Source of the DNA: Hymenobacter sp.
GTDB taxonomy: Bacteria; Bacteroidota; Bacteroidia; Cytophagales; Hymenobacteraceae
Direction of reading: 5' to 3'
Assembly (NCBI GenBank): GCA_025362615.1
Contig: JANYFQ010000361.1
Span: 1-13,543, forward strand
DNA length: 13,543 nt
This document shows, piece after piece, positions 12,875 through 13,543 of the stretch (the stretch's first letter is position 1; each line of letters opens with the position of its first letter). The position numbers were made by a program, and so were the translations under genes. Under the pieces are notes generated by a model. The model did not search any database. It was not told the DNA's origin and saw nothing but the letters and a program-made list of their open reading frames with translations.

Positions 12875-13543
12875 ATGGCCCACGTCCTGCGGGTACTCGA
12901 ACACAGCCTTTTGAAGGTCGGCACCCGGCAAGGCAGCGGCGAGAACGCGGCCGAGTTCAAGCCGGCGCACTGGCAGCAACTGCTGCGCTTCCACGACACG
13001 GCGGCCGGGGGCCGCTACTACGACATCCGCCACCGGGCCGTGCGCTTCAAGCACTACGTGGGCGTGTTGCAGGTCGGCGACCTTACCATTGAGGTGCTGC
13101 CCAAGGCCGATGCCGTGCCGGGGGCCGAAGCCGACGGCAACGAGGACTTCGACCGCTGGCGGCGGCTGTTGCTGCGGCTGCTGGCCGAGGCGGGCCTGCT
13201 GCCCGTGGACGCCTTCGGCACGGCGCACCTGCGCGAGCGCCCGCACAGCCTGCTCGACCTCTACCTTGACTTGTTTATGACCGAAGTGGAAACCCTGCTG
13301 CGGCGCGGCCTCGTGCGGCGCTACCGCCAGCACGAGGGGCAGGTGAAGGCCTTGAAGGGCAGCTTGTTGTTTGGGCCGCACCTGGCCCGCAACGTGGTGC
13401 ATCAGGAGCGGTTTTATACCCGCCACCAAACCTACGACCCCGACCACCTGCCCCACCGCCTGCTGCGGCAGGCCCTGGCGCTGCTGCCCGCGCTCACCCA
13501 CGAGGCGGGCTTGCGGGGCCGGGCCGCCCGCGCCCTGCTGGCC
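12875..13543 (+). CDS. mcrC: McrC-like nuclease subunit, 3' end cut by window
   Basis: The first 223 residues of the McrC partner of McrB, which stimulates the McrB GTPase and carries the nuclease. Family marks are GVLQVGDLTIEVLPK (63-77, the IE-LPK hallmark), a helix around FDRWRRLLLRLLAEAG (92-107), LLDLYLDLFMTEVETLLRRG (126-145), and LVRRYRQHEGQVKALKGSLL (146-165, with the KGSL/KGRL motif). DPDHLPHRLLRQAL (188-201) corresponds to the conserved D-x-x-x-N-rLL region; H194 stands where many relatives have Asn. The PD-(D/E)xK nuclease domain would lie past the window edge, so its integrity cannot be judged. The ATG at 12875 is 11 nt after the mcrB stop and is the first in-frame start before conserved sequence. 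Co-transcription with mcrB is very likely. Confidence 0.9.
   Translation, partial: MAHVLRVLEHSLLKVGTRQGSGENAAEFKPAHWQQLLRFHDTAAGGRYYDIRHRAVRFKHYVGVLQVGDLTIEVLPKADAVPGAEADGNEDFDRWRRLLLRLLAEAGLLPVDAFGTAHLRERPHSLLDLYLDLFMTEVETLLRRGLVRRYRQHEGQVKALKGSLLFGPHLARNVVHQERFYTRHQTYDPDHLPHRLLRQALALLPALTHEAGLRGRAARALLA

Overview
The window comes from a GC-rich Bacteroidota chromosome, most likely a Hymenobacter-like member of the Cytophagales. This is inferred from the high-GC coding style, the absence of Shine-Dalgarno sequences at most starts, and repeated Bacteroidota-type -7 boxes (TACCTTCG, TACATTTG, TACTTTTC) close to start codons. No taxonomic marker gene is present, so the genus is an inference.

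Positions 1-5303 hold housekeeping and accessory genes. They are a partial folB (dihydroneopterin aldolase), a DivIVA-domain coiled-coil protein with a long Pro/Ala tail, a seven-bladed WD40 protein, a divergent Sfp-type phosphopantetheinyl transferase, an exported redoxin-like protein, a small HNH nuclease, and a SirB1-type transglutaminase-like protein that converges on and overlaps the HNH gene. A nested inverted-repeat element (3308-3556) fills the gap between the phosphopantetheinyl transferase and redoxin genes.

Positions 5490-13543 are a defence island. Three tightly packed plus-strand genes (5490-10608) encode a TerB-N/TerB-C-type protein, a BrxD/DUF2791-type P-loop ATPase and an Lhr-like DEAD/DEAH helicase. 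This is the gene content and order of the anti-phage system Shango (sngABC). A strong hairpin terminator follows. Then comes a 344-nt gap that holds a minus-strand relic of a DUF433 antitoxin gene, with its promoter-like box still visible. A second operon, mcrB then mcrC (type IV restriction; mcrC runs off the window), begins at 10953 behind its own promoter-like boxes.

The two operons probably act as independent layers. McrBC is a GTP-driven translocase-nuclease directed at modified DNA. Shango is an ATPase/helicase/TerB system whose mechanism is poorly understood. The main novelties are a histone-H1-like Lys/Ala/Thr linker in the TerB protein, a compositionally foreign insertion inside the McrB motor, an unfamiliar McrB N-terminal domain, and the toxin-antitoxin relic between the two operons.
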